Assembly (NCBI GenBank): GCA_965276815.1
Contig: CBDIBE010000011.1
Coordinates: 1,240,001 to 1,304,000, forward strand
Source: JAVVHH01 sp965276815
Lineage (GTDB): Bacteria > Pseudomonadota > Alphaproteobacteria > Acetobacterales > Acetobacteraceae
Direction: 5' to 3'
DNA: 64,000 bases
Shown: positions 24,455-32,591 of the stretch, one piece after another
How the letters are laid out: every line of letters starts with the position of its first letter
Position numbering within the stretch: position 1 is the stretch's first letter
Notes under the pieces: model-generated
Databases searched by the model: none
The model's input: only the letters and a program-made list of their open reading frames with translations
Told to the model about the DNA's origin: nothing
Translations under genes and position numbers: made by a program

Positions 24455-25273
24455 GTGAGCCTCTACCCCGGCGCCCGCGTCCAACGCAGCGCCATCCTGT
24501 GGCAGCCCGGCGTGCTGGTGACCTCCGAACAGGGCATGCCAAACCAAGACTCCGTCCCCGCCATCCTGCCCGGCGGCGCCCAGGCCACCGCCACCGTCGC
24601 CGGCCGCGATCCGGGCACTAACGTCGCGATTCTCCGCCTCGAACTCGCCGGCCCAGCCCGCGCCCCCGCGGCCGAGCCGGGTCTCGGCGCCCTCGCCCTG
24701 GCCCTCGGCGCCGCCGATGGTGCGCCCACCGTCCGCCTGGGCGTCATCCACCGCGTCGGCCCCGCCTGGCACAGCATGGCCAACGGCCGCATCGACCGGC
24801 TGATCCACCTCGACCTTTCGCTTCCTCAGCGTGACGAGGGCGGGCCCGTGCTCAACGCCGCCGGCGCGCTGCTCGGCATGTCCACCCTCGGCCCGCGCCG
24901 CCGGGTCCTGGTGATCCCCACCTCTACCCTCGAGCGGGTCGTGCCGCTGCTGCTCTCCGGCGGCCGCGTCGCCCAGGGCTGGCTCGGCCTCGGCCTGCAG
25001 CCCGTCGGCATCCCGGCCGGCCTGCAACCTGCCGCCGGCCGCGACGCCGGGCTGATGGTGGTGAGCCTCGCCTCGGGCGGCCCGGCCGAGCAGGCCGGCG
25101 TGCTTCCGGGCGACATCCTGCTCGAAGTGGCGGGCGAAGCCGCGCCGCATCCCCGCGCCGTCGCCCGCGCGCTGTCCGGCGAGCAAGTCGGCAAAGTCGT
25201 GCCATTACGCCTGTTGCGGGCTGGCGCGCCGCTCGAGTTGCAGGCCACCATCGGCCTTCGGCCGGCGGCGTGA
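24455..25273 (+). CDS. Trypsin-like/PDZ protein with lost catalytic triad; N-terminus frameshifted
   Basis: The 272-residue frame has a DegP/S1C-type protease fold and a PDZ domain (about residues 195-265, with SGGPAEQAGVLPGDILLEVAG). All three triad positions are changed: the His site reads VTSEQGM, the Asp site reads DPGTNVAIL and the Ser site reads RDEGGPVLN. It is therefore probably a non-peptidolytic binding protein. The GTG used here is a minimal start: an ATG at 24388 with a strong AAGGAGG leads into the same protein (AEAAAPSLVSLYPGA) if one extra C in the run at 24418-24421 is removed. No signal peptide is present. The stop overlaps the LuxR gene start. Confidence 0.75.
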   Translation: MSLYPGARVQRSAILWQPGVLVTSEQGMPNQDSVPAILPGGAQATATVAGRDPGTNVAILRLELAGPARAPAAEPGLGALALALGAADGAPTVRLGVIHRVGPAWHSMANGRIDRLIHLDLSLPQRDEGGPVLNAAGALLGMSTLGPRRRVLVIPTSTLERVVPLLLSGGRVAQGWLGLGLQPVGIPAGLQPAAGRDAGLMVVSLASGGPAEQAGVLPGDILLEVAGEAAPHPRAVARALSGEQVGKVVPLRLLRAGAPLELQATIGLRPAA

Positions 25274-25818
25274 TCGCGATGCTGCCAAGCTCAACGCTGC
25301 TCCTCTCGGGCCTCGCCGTCGCCGTTGCGACGGCTGACCCGGTCCGCCGCGCCGACCTCGCCGCCCGCATCGCCGTCGCCGGCCACCGCCTGGCCGAGGA
25401 GGAAGCCGAAGCCGACATCGTCTTGGCCGACGCTGCTACCCCGGCGCCCGCAGAACTGCCCGTCCTGCGCCTCGGCTCTGCAACGGACGAGGCCGGCAGC
25501 CTATTGCCCCCCAACCTATCCCCGGCACAGCTCGACGCGGCGCTGCGCGCGGTGGCCGTCGGCCTGCGCGTCAGCTTGCCAACCTCACCCACCGGCTTCG
25601 CCGAAGCCGAGCCAGCCCGCCCGCTGCTGACGCCCCGCGAATTGGAGATCCTCGCCTGCCTCGGCGAGGGCATGAGCAACAAGGCCGTCGCCCGCCGGCT
25701 CGGCATCAGCGCTCACACCGTCAAATTCCACCTCGAGGCCGTTTTCTCCAAGCTCGGCGCCACCAGCCGCGCCGAAGCCCTCGCCAAAGGCCTGCGCCGT
25801 GGCTTGATCCTGCTGTAG
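25270..25818 (+). CDS. LuxR/NarL-type DNA-binding regulator with a shortened receiver-like domain
   Basis: The 182-residue protein ends in a clear LuxR helix-turn-helix (LTPRELEILACLGEGMSNKA, then RRLGISAHTVKFHLEAVFSK). The first 100 residues look like a reduced receiver: an acidic TADP start, VLAD at the phosphoacceptor position, but no conserved Thr/Ser and Lys pair. It starts at a GTG inside the stop of the preceding PDZ protein (GTGA overlap), so the two are translated together; an ATG three codons later is possible. Together they suggest a signalling pair in which the PDZ protein is sensor or partner. Confidence 0.82.
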   Translation: MIAMLPSSTLLLSGLAVAVATADPVRRADLAARIAVAGHRLAEEEAEADIVLADAATPAPAELPVLRLGSATDEAGSLLPPNLSPAQLDAALRAVAVGLRVSLPTSPTGFAEAEPARPLLTPRELEILACLGEGMSNKAVARRLGISAHTVKFHLEAVFSKLGATSRAEALAKGLRRGLILL

Positions 25819-25891
25819 TGACCCAGCGCCAGCGAACTCGCCCACAGGAATTTCGTTCACGATACTCTAGCAATAATGAAGGAGGCGCTGG

Positions 25892-26395
25892 ATGGGCCTG
25901 TTCTCATCGCCGATCAAGACGCTTGATGACCTGTTCGTGCATACGTTGCAGGACATCTACTACGCCGAAAATCAGATCGTGAAGAACCTACCGACCATGG
26001 CGGACAAGGCGAGTAATACGGAACTGAAGTCGGCGTTCCAGAAGCACGTCACGGAGACCCAGGGGCACATCAAGCGCCTCGATCAGGTCTTCTCCATGCT
26101 CGGCCGGCCCGCAAAGGGCGTGACCTGCGCCGCAATGGACGGAATCATCGCCGAAGCCAAGGAAGTCATCTCCGATTGCGGCGACAAGGAAGTCTGCGAC
26201 GCCGCCATGCTGTCTTCGGCCCAGGCCGTCGAGCACTATGAGATGACGCGTTACGGCAGCCTGATCGCCTACGCCAAGCAACTGGGCCGCAACGATGCCG
26301 CCCAAGTGCTGCAACAGACGCTGGCGGAGGAAAAGAACGCCGACCAGACGCTGACGCGCATCGCCGAGTCGCGCGTCAACAAGCTGGCGGCCTGA
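25892..26395 (+). CDS. DUF892 ferritin-like protein (YciE/YciF family)
   Basis: The 167-residue all-helical protein has the family features SPIKTLDDLFVHTLQDIYYA at the start, a Glu/His set for a dinuclear iron site in the four-helix bundle (including ETQGHIKRL and AVEHYEMTRYG), and LAEEKNADQTL near the end. AAGGAGG lies 7 bases before ATG. Members are stress-induced (osmotic, stationary phase) and probably act in oxidative protection. It is monocistronic, followed by a hairpin. Confidence 0.92.
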   Translation: MGLFSSPIKTLDDLFVHTLQDIYYAENQIVKNLPTMADKASNTELKSAFQKHVTETQGHIKRLDQVFSMLGRPAKGVTCAAMDGIIAEAKEVISDCGDKEVCDAAMLSSAQAVEHYEMTRYGSLIAYAKQLGRNDAAQVLQQTLAEEKNADQTLTRIAESRVNKLAA

Positions 26396-26401
26396 ACCAG
26401 T

Positions 26402-26428
26402 CCCGGCCGGGCCATCAGCCCGGCCGGG
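26402..26428. terminator. Hairpin after the DUF892 gene
   Basis: CCCGGCCGGG at 26402-26411 and 26419-26428 forms a perfect 10-bp stem with a 7-base loop, 7 bases after the DUF892 stop. There is no U-tract. It also lies just before a short proline-rich frame. Confidence 0.55.
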
Positions 26429-26436
26429 TCAGCTCT

Positions 26437-26607
26437 ATGCAGCAGCCAAGCCCCATCCCCGAGCCGGTGCCGCCGCCCGGCCCGCCCATCCCGCCGGGCC
26501 GCGACCCGGACGACCCGGCGCCGATGGAGGAACCGCCGATCCCGCCAATGCCCGGTCTTCCGCCGGGCCTGCCGATCGTGCCGCCGCTGCAGGCATTCAG
26601 CCCTTGA
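26437..26607 (+). CDS. Small proline-rich protein
   Basis: A 56-residue frame starts at ATG 26437 and is built almost only of Pro with Ile, Leu, Gly and acidic residues (start MQQPSPIPEPVPPPGPPIPP, end LQAFSP). It overlaps the end of the convergent nitroreductase gene by 11 bases. Such proline-rich micro-proteins accompany stress genes in some alphaproteobacteria, but a chance frame in GC-rich DNA cannot be excluded; no clear ribosome binding site is visible. Confidence 0.4.
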   Translation: MQQPSPIPEPVPPPGPPIPPGRDPDDPAPMEEPPIPPMPGLPPGLPIVPPLQAFSP

Positions 26608-27193
26608 ACGTGCCCTCGAATACTGTTTCCGACAGCGGCTTTCGCGGGCTCGGCATCTCGCGCGCCCGTATCCCGTCCGGCAGGATGGACGGGTCACCCT
26701 TCCGCCCGATCGCGACCGCCGCCTCGACCCGGTAACCTTCCGGAAAGTTCAGCTCGGCAAACGCCCGCGATATGTCGAAGCCGACCATCCCGTGCGCGTG
26801 CCAGCCCAGCCGCGTCGCCTCTAGCGCTAGATAACCCCAGGCCGCGCCGGCATCGAATGAATGACTATGCGACGGGATCGCCTTTTCGGCGCCCGGCGGC
26901 AGCATCACCGAGTTGGATGCCACCACGAGTACCACGGCCGCCTCCTTCGCCCATGAACGATTGAAGTCGTTCAACAAGCTCAGCATGGGCTCCCAATGCG
27001 GCGTGTCCCGCCGCGCATACACGAATCGCCACGGCTGTGAATTGTACGAAGATGGCGCCCAACGCGCCGCCTCAAAGATGCGCATCAATTCTGTTTCCGA
27101 TATCGCCTCGCCGGTAAAGGCGCGCGGCGACCAACGCTCGAGAAAGATCGGGTGGATCTCATGGTCGGCTGTCCGATTGGCAACGGTCGTCAC
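26597..27193 (-). CDS. Nitroreductase-family FMN oxidoreductase
   Basis: The 198-residue protein has RWSPRAFTGEAISETELMRI, the FMN-binding AARWAPSSYNSQPWRFVYA and the AWGYLALEATRLGWHAHGMV segment of nitroreductases. The start was set at GTG 27193, which follows CAGGAG with 8 bases and gives MTTVANRTADHEIHPIFLER; an upstream ATG adds an unrelated leader. It likely reduces nitro or quinone compounds with NAD(P)H. It is divergent from an FAD oxidoreductase gene. Confidence 0.9.
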   Translation of the reverse strand: MTTVANRTADHEIHPIFLERWSPRAFTGEAISETELMRIFEAARWAPSSYNSQPWRFVYARRDTPHWEPMLSLLNDFNRSWAKEAAVVLVVASNSVMLPPGAEKAIPSHSHSFDAGAAWGYLALEATRLGWHAHGMVGFDISRAFAELNFPEGYRVEAAVAIGRKGDPSILPDGIRAREMPSPRKPLSETVFEGTFKG

Positions 27194-27300
27194 ATTTGGT
27201 CTCCTGAACAGGGTGCCGCCTTCTGCCGTGCAACTCCGCTGGTTGCAACCGACGAGCGGCTGTCTTTCGCGATGCACACAGTGACGTGTAGGCTGCTTCC

Positions 27301-28593
27301 ATGACCAGCACGACCGTCTATTGGTGGCGCGAAGCGCCGCTCACCACCCTCCCCGTCAAACCCGTCGACCCCACCTGCGACGTCGCCATCGTCGGCGCCG
27401 GCTACACCGGGCTCAGCGCCGCCATTACCCTCGCCCGCGCCGGCCGTTCCGTGCAGGTGTTCGACAAGCAGAAGCCCGGCGAAGGCGCTTCCACCCGCAA
27501 TGGCGGCATCACCAGCGGCAATCTGCGCCCCTCCTCGGCCAAGCTCGCCTCCCGCTTCGGCGCGCCCCGCGCCGCCGCGATCATCGAAGAGGGCAAGACT
27601 GCCCGCGAAGATCTCTACCGATTCATCGCCGAAGAGAAGATCGACTGCGACTTCGCCCTCGTTGGCCGGTTCGCCGGCGCCTCCGCTGCCCGCGACTACG
27701 AACGCCTCGCCCGCGACGCCGACGGCCTCAACCGAGACTTCGGCATCGAGGCCTATGCCGTGCCCCGCGCCGACCAGCACGATTATCTCGGCACGCAATT
27801 CTACCATGGCGGTTCCGTCCGCATGGATATCGGCGGCATCCACCCCGCCAAGCTGCACGCCGGCATGCTCCGCGTCGCCCTCGATTCCGGCGCGGTGATC
27901 CACGGCGAAACCGCCGTCACCGCCATCAAGCCGGAAGGCGCCCAACACCGCGTCACCACTGCACGCGGCAGCACCTTGGCCCGCGATGTCCTCACCGCCA
28001 CCAACGGCTACACCGACCAGAGCGACCGCTGGCTGCGCCGCCGCCTCGTCCCCGTCCGCAGCCGCATCATCGCGACCGCGCCGATCTCGCCCAATCTGAT
28101 GGGCGAGCTCATGCCGCGCCGGATGATGGTCTCCGAGACCCGCCAGCTCCACTATTACTACCGCCCCAGCCCCGACGGCACGCGCATCCTGTTCGGCGGC
28201 CGCGACGGCACCATCAAGGGCGATCCGCAATGGCCCGTCGCCAGCCTCCGCCGCGCCATGCTCGACATCTTCCCGGTCCTCGAGGAGACGCCGCTCGAGC
28301 ATAGCTGGTTCGGCCACGTCGCGATGAACCGCGATATGGTCCCGCGCATCTTCGCCCATGGCGGCAAGCGCTACGCGGCCGGCTACTGCGGCAGCGGCAC
28401 GGTCTGGGCGCGCTGGGCTGGCCAGAAAGCCGCCCAGCAAATCCTCGGCGCCGACGGCGCTTCATCCCTCGACATGCGCCCGCCCGCCGCGGTCCCCCTG
28501 TTCAACGGCACCCCCTGGTTCATGCCCGCGGTCTTCGCCTGGATGACCACCCAGGACCGCCTCGCCAAGGCCCGCTCCGCGAGGCCGCAATAG
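27301..28593 (+). CDS. FAD-dependent oxidoreductase, DAO/PuuB-like
   Basis: The 430-residue flavoprotein has the N-terminal dinucleotide motif VAIVGAGYTGLSAAITLARA and a DAO-type C-terminal region with GHVAMNRDMVPRI and AAGYCGSGTVWARWAGQKAA. This layout fits gamma-glutamylputrescine oxidase-like and other amine oxidases; the substrate is not evident. No signal peptide. It ends before a palindromic repeat and the glycan cluster, and its own promoter probably overlaps that of the nitroreductase. Confidence 0.85.
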   Translation: MTSTTVYWWREAPLTTLPVKPVDPTCDVAIVGAGYTGLSAAITLARAGRSVQVFDKQKPGEGASTRNGGITSGNLRPSSAKLASRFGAPRAAAIIEEGKTAREDLYRFIAEEKIDCDFALVGRFAGASAARDYERLARDADGLNRDFGIEAYAVPRADQHDYLGTQFYHGGSVRMDIGGIHPAKLHAGMLRVALDSGAVIHGETAVTAIKPEGAQHRVTTARGSTLARDVLTATNGYTDQSDRWLRRRLVPVRSRIIATAPISPNLMGELMPRRMMVSETRQLHYYYRPSPDGTRILFGGRDGTIKGDPQWPVASLRRAMLDIFPVLEETPLEHSWFGHVAMNRDMVPRIFAHGGKRYAAGYCGSGTVWARWAGQKAAQQILGADGASSLDMRPPAAVPLFNGTPWFMPAVFAWMTTQDRLAKARSARPQ

Positions 28594-28603
28594 CCGCCCA
28601 AAG

Positions 28604-28624
28604 CCCTCTCCCTCCGGGAGAGGG
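28604..28624. repeat. REP-like palindrome
   Basis: CCCTCTCCC at 28604-28612 pairs with GGGAGAGGG at 28616-28624 with only a 3-base loop. It separates the FAD oxidoreductase gene from the first glycan gene, whose frame appears to continue upstream into the repeat without a start codon. Confidence 0.75.
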
Positions 28625-28667
28625 AGAAGCAAGCGCCGGGAACTCTGAGGCCGCCTGGCGCGACGCC

Positions 28668-29567
28668 ATGCGCCGGGGCGATTTCGAAGCATCCTGGGCG
28701 ATCAACGACCAAGTCCTCGCCCATCGCGACCAGCGCCACCGCGATGACCCGTCCACCCCCTACCACCTCCGCTGGGTGTGGGACGGCCGCCCCTTCGACG
28801 GCTCCGACGTCCTCGTCCGCTGCTATCACGGCCTCGGCGACACCCTGCAATTCTGCCGCTACCTGGCCCCGCTGCGCCGCCGCGTCCGCTCCCTTTCCGT
28901 GGAAATCCAGCCCGAGCTGATCCCGCTGCTGGCCACCCTGCCAGGCCCAGACCGCCTGACCCCGTTCCACCCCGAAGCCCCCGCGCCGCCATCGCCATGC
29001 GACCTCGAAATTATGGAGTTGGCCCATGCCCTCCGCATGCCGCCCGACCCAGCCCCCTACCTCACCGCACCCAGCCCGCCGATACTGCCCAACGCACTCA
29101 ACGTCGGCCTCTGCTGGAACCCCGGCGGCGCCTGGAGTCCCGAGCGCGCCGTCCCGGCCGCCCTATTGGCACCGCTCGCGTCCCTACCGGGCATCACCCT
29201 ATTCAGCCTGCAGCGCGGCCCGGCAGCCGCCGAATTCGCGGCGCCCATCATCGCCGACGCCAATATGGAGATCCTGCACACCGCCCGCCTGATCCGGGGC
29301 CTCGATCTCGTCGTCGCCGTCGACACCATGGTCGCCCACCTCGCCGGCGCGCTCGGCACCCCCGTCTGGCTGCTGCTCACAGCCGACCCTGACTGGCGTT
29401 GGTCCAATGGCGGCCGAGGCAGCCCATGGTACCGTCACGTCCGCAAATACCAGCAGTCCATCCCAGGCGACTGGGCGCCCCCCATCGCCGAACTCACCGC
29501 CGACTTGACCCAAGCCGCGCAAGATCACAGCCTTGCGGGAACCAAGCGGGACTGCCAGGGTTTGTAG
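28668..29567 (+). CDS. Glycosyltransferase family 9-like protein
   Basis: The 299-residue protein has a C-terminal half like the heptosyltransferase (GT9) fold: VGLCWNPGGAW, LPGITLFSLQRGP and LVVAVDTMVAHLAGALGTPV followed by PDWRWSNG. The N-terminal region includes VLVRCYHGLGDTLQFCRYL, which matches the nucleotide-sugar-binding start of TPR-linked glycosyltransferases. The TPR part usual in that group is absent; the upstream frame stays open (EAAWRDAM) into a repeat, so the N-terminus may have been trimmed. It is the first gene of a nine-gene glycan cluster, 23 bases before the next one. Confidence 0.78.
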   Translation: MRRGDFEASWAINDQVLAHRDQRHRDDPSTPYHLRWVWDGRPFDGSDVLVRCYHGLGDTLQFCRYLAPLRRRVRSLSVEIQPELIPLLATLPGPDRLTPFHPEAPAPPSPCDLEIMELAHALRMPPDPAPYLTAPSPPILPNALNVGLCWNPGGAWSPERAVPAALLAPLASLPGITLFSLQRGPAAAEFAAPIIADANMEILHTARLIRGLDLVVAVDTMVAHLAGALGTPVWLLLTADPDWRWSNGGRGSPWYRHVRKYQQSIPGDWAPPIAELTADLTQAAQDHSLAGTKRDCQGL

Positions 29568-29590
29568 CCAATCATGGGAGAGCGCAACCG

Positions 29591-30679
29591 TTGCGGATCG
29601 TAATCCTCGGGCTGACGATCACCTCGTCCTGGGGCAACGGCCATGCAACGACATTCCGCGGCCTCGTGCGCGGTCTGACCCGGCGAGGCCACCAAGTCCT
29701 GTTCCTCGAGCGCGACAAGCCCTGGTACGCCGAGAACCGCGACCTGCCCCGTCCGCCCTATGGCGAGACCCGGCTCTACGCCAGCACCGAAGAACTCGCC
29801 CAACGCTGGTCCGCAGCAATCCGCGCCGCCGACCTCGTCCTCGTCGGCTCGTATGTCCCCGACGGGATCGCCGTCGGCGCACTTGTCCAGCGCCTCGCGA
29901 CCGGCGCCACTGCCTTCTACGACATCGACACCCCGGTGACCCTCGCCGCGCTCGAATCCGGCACCTGCGAATACCTCACCCAGGACCTCGTCCGCGGCTT
30001 CGACCTCTATTTGTCATTCACCGGCGGCCCAACCCTCGACGAACTGGAGAACCGGTTCGGCGCCCGCGCCGCCCGCTCCCTGTACTGCTCCGCCGACCCT
30101 GAAATCTACCGCCCCGACCCGGCCGTCACGAAAACCTGGGACCTCGGCTACCTCGGCACCTACAGCCCCGACCGCCAGCCCACGCTGCACACCCTGCTCT
30201 GCACCCCTGCCGAAACCATGCCGCAGGCCCGCTTCGTCGTCGCCGGCCCGCTTTACCCGCCCGAGCTCACCTGGCCGGCCAATATCGACCGAATCGAGCA
30301 CCTCGCTCCCGGCCAGCACCGCGGCTTCTTCGCCGCGCAACGCTTCACCCTGAACGTGACCCGCGCCGACATGGTCCGCCGCGGTTACAGCCCCAGCGTG
30401 CGCCTGTTCGAGGCCGCCTGCTGCGGCGTGCCGATCATCAGCGATTGGTGGCCGGGTCTGGACACCTTCTTGCGGCCCGGCCAAGAGATCCTGATCGCCC
30501 GCACCAGCGCCGAGGTGCTGCAGGCCCTGCGCGACACCCCGGAAGACCGCCGCCAAACCATCGCCGAGGCCGCCCGTGCCCGGGTGCTCGCAAGCCACAC
30601 CGCCGACCACCGCGCCGCAGAGCTGGAAACCCATGCCGGCGCCGCGCTGCGCGGGGTGCGCGACAAGGTGCGGGCATGA
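29591..30679 (+). CDS. CgeB/YkvP-type glycosyltransferase, first of a tandem pair
   Basis: This 362-residue protein starts at a TTG (29591) with GGGAGAG upstream, giving an N-terminus (LRIVILGLTITSSWGNGHAT) parallel to that of its neighbour; no ATG fits. It has a GT-B architecture; the C-terminal domain with YLGTYSPDRQPTL and VRLFEAACCGVPIISDWWPG is that of the CgeB-like glycosyltransferase family. It shares SSWGNGHA, ERDKPWYAENRDL and FYDIDTPVTLA with the following gene, so both come from a duplication. Its stop overlaps the next ATG (ATGA). Confidence 0.82.
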   Translation: MRIVILGLTITSSWGNGHATTFRGLVRGLTRRGHQVLFLERDKPWYAENRDLPRPPYGETRLYASTEELAQRWSAAIRAADLVLVGSYVPDGIAVGALVQRLATGATAFYDIDTPVTLAALESGTCEYLTQDLVRGFDLYLSFTGGPTLDELENRFGARAARSLYCSADPEIYRPDPAVTKTWDLGYLGTYSPDRQPTLHTLLCTPAETMPQARFVVAGPLYPPELTWPANIDRIEHLAPGQHRGFFAAQRFTLNVTRADMVRRGYSPSVRLFEAACCGVPIISDWWPGLDTFLRPGQEILIARTSAEVLQALRDTPEDRRQTIAEAARARVLASHTADHRAAELETHAGAALRGVRDKVRA

Positions 30680-31758
30680 AGATTGTCATTTTTGGCCTCT
30701 CGGTCAGCTCCTCCTGGGGCAATGGCCACGCCGCCCTGTGGCGCGGCCTGATCCACGCCCTGCTCGACGCCGGCCATCATGTCGTCTTTTTCGAGCGCGA
30801 CGTCCCCTACTATGCCAGCAACCGCGACCTGCACGTGCTGCCCGAAGGCGGCACGCTGCAGCTGTACGATGATTGGGACGCCGCCCTGCCTCGCGCCCGC
30901 GCCGCGCTCGCCGGCGCCGATGTCGGCATGGTCACCTCCTACTGCCCGGACGGAATCGCGGCGACCGAACTGGTCCTTGGCAGCAACCTGCCGGTCCGCT
31001 GCTTCTACGATCTCGACACACCCGTAACGCTTGCCCGGCTCGAGGCGGGCGAAACCCTCGGCTATATCGGCCCCGAGGGCCTCTCCGGCTTCGACCTCGT
31101 CCTCAGCTACACCGGCGGCGGCGCGCTCGACGCCCTCCGCGACCGTCTCGGCGCCCGCCGCACCGCGCCGATCTACGGTTCCGTCGACCCGGCCACTCAC
31201 CGCCCCGCCCCGCCCCGCACGCAATACCAGGCGCTGCTTTCCTATCTCGGCACCTACGCCGCCGACCGCCAGGCCACCCTCGAGCGCCTATTCGTCGAGC
31301 CCGCCCGCCTGCTGCCGGACGAGCGCTTCGTGATCGGCGGCGCGCAATACCCGGACGGTTTTCCCTGGACCGCCAACACTTACTTCGTCCGCCACTTGCC
31401 CCCGCCCGAGCATCCCGCCTTCTATTCCTCCTCGCGCCTGACCCTGAACGTGACCCGCGAGGCGATGGCGCGCATGGGCTGGTGTCCCTCCGGACGCCTA
31501 TTCGAGGCCGCCGCCTGCGGCGTCCCGATCCTTTCCGACTGGTTCGCCGGCCTGGACCGCTTCTTCGTCCCCGGCAGCGAGATCCTCGTCGCCCACACCA
31601 CGGAGGACGCAATGCAAGCCCTCGGCTTACACGAAGCGGAGCTGTTTGCAATCGCCCGCCGCGCCCGCGAGCGCACCCTCGACGAGCACACCGCCGCCCG
31701 CCGCGCCGCCGAAATGATCGCCGCCTTCGAATCCGCAACCGCCTGCGAGACGGTTTGA
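30676..31758 (+). CDS. CgeB/YkvP-type glycosyltransferase, second of a tandem pair
   Basis: The 360-residue product (MKIVIFGLSVSSSWGNGHAA) is a paralogue of the preceding protein along its whole length, including FERDVPYYASNRDLHVL, FYDLDTPVTLARLEAGE, YLGTYAADRQATLERLF and the C-terminal GRLFEAAACGVPILSDWFAG motif. The ATG is inside the upstream stop codon. Two similar transferases in series suggest addition of two related sugar units to one acceptor. A palindromic repeat follows before the next gene. Confidence 0.82.
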   Translation: MKIVIFGLSVSSSWGNGHAALWRGLIHALLDAGHHVVFFERDVPYYASNRDLHVLPEGGTLQLYDDWDAALPRARAALAGADVGMVTSYCPDGIAATELVLGSNLPVRCFYDLDTPVTLARLEAGETLGYIGPEGLSGFDLVLSYTGGGALDALRDRLGARRTAPIYGSVDPATHRPAPPRTQYQALLSYLGTYAADRQATLERLFVEPARLLPDERFVIGGAQYPDGFPWTANTYFVRHLPPPEHPAFYSSSRLTLNVTREAMARMGWCPSGRLFEAAACGVPILSDWFAGLDRFFVPGSEILVAHTTEDAMQALGLHEAELFAIARRARERTLDEHTAARRAAEMIAAFESATACETV

Positions 31759-31790
31759 AAGCATGCACGAACCTCGAACCTGCAGCCTTT

Positions 31791-31817
31791 TCTCCAACCC
31801 TCTCCCAAAGGGAGAGG
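31791..31817. repeat. REP-like palindrome inside the glycan cluster
   Basis: CCCTCTCCC at 31798-31806 pairs with GGGAGAGG at 31810-31817 around a 3-base AAA loop, preceded by TCTCCAA, i.e. the same element in the opposite orientation to the 24263 copy. It lies in the only sizeable gap (77 bases) between the second glycosyltransferase and the nucleotidyltransferase. Confidence 0.7.
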
Positions 31818-31835
31818 ACTCGGAAAGCACCTAAA

Positions 31836-32591
31836 ATGTGGGGCATCATTCCCGCCGCCGGCAACGGAACCCGTATCCAACCGCTCGCCTTCAGCAAGGA
31901 GCTCCTTCCCGTCGGCTCCCGCCGCGACGCCAATGACATCGAGTGCCCCCGCGCGGTCAGCGAGTACCTCATCGAGCGCATGGTCCGCGCCGGCGCCGAC
32001 AAGATCTGCTTCGTCATCTCCCCCTGGAAGAGCGATATCCTGCAATACTTCGGGGGCGCCGTCGGCGACGTGGACATCGCCTACGTCTGCCAGGCCGGCG
32101 CCGCCGGGCTGTGCGACGCGATCTTCCGCGCCCTCCCGGTCATCCCGCGTGACGAGCCCGTCCTGATCGGCCTTCCCGACACCATCTGGTTCCCCGCCGA
32201 CGCCCTCGGCGCCCTGCCTGACGACCGTCTTTCCTTCCTGCTCTTCCCGGTGCAGCACCCCGAACTTTTCGACGCCGTCGACACCGACGCCGAAGGCCGC
32301 GTCCGCGAAATCCAGGTCAAATCTCCCGAAGCGCGATCAAACTGGATCTGGGGCGCCTTCAAGCTGCCCGGCGCCACGCTGCACGATCTGCACCGCCTCT
32401 GGCTCGAGCGTGAGCGCGCCGACGAGTTCTTCGGCACCCTTATCAACGCCTGGCTGGCGCAAGGCGGCGCCGCCTGGGGCGTGCGCGCCGGCGAGAGCTA
32501 TGTCGATGTCGGCACGCTGAACGGCTATCGCGAGGCCATGCGCCTGCTGCGCGGCCAGGAACTTCCCCTGCTCGAACGGAGCGAGGCATGA
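31836..32591 (+). CDS. Nucleotidyltransferase (NDP-sugar pyrophosphorylase type)
   Basis: The 251-residue protein opens with MWGIIPAAGNGTRIQPLAFS and KELLPVG, the substrate-binding motif of sugar-1-phosphate nucleotidyltransferases, and later has GLPDTIWFPADALGALP and WGAFKLPG. It lacks a C-terminal hexapeptide-repeat domain, as in RmlA-like enzymes. It likely makes the activated sugar used by the glycosyltransferases of this cluster. Its last 4 bases overlap the methyltransferase start. Confidence 0.85.
   Translation: MWGIIPAAGNGTRIQPLAFSKELLPVGSRRDANDIECPRAVSEYLIERMVRAGADKICFVISPWKSDILQYFGGAVGDVDIAYVCQAGAAGLCDAIFRALPVIPRDEPVLIGLPDTIWFPADALGALPDDRLSFLLFPVQHPELFDAVDTDAEGRVREIQVKSPEARSNWIWGAFKLPGATLHDLHRLWLERERADEFFGTLINAWLAQGGAAWGVRAGESYVDVGTLNGYREAMRLLRGQELPLLERSEA

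Noticed and set aside
27190..28440. A 416-residue minus-strand frame opposite the FAD oxidoreductase
   Set aside because: Low-complexity Ala/Gly/Val-rich translation; the plus strand carries a clear flavoprotein.
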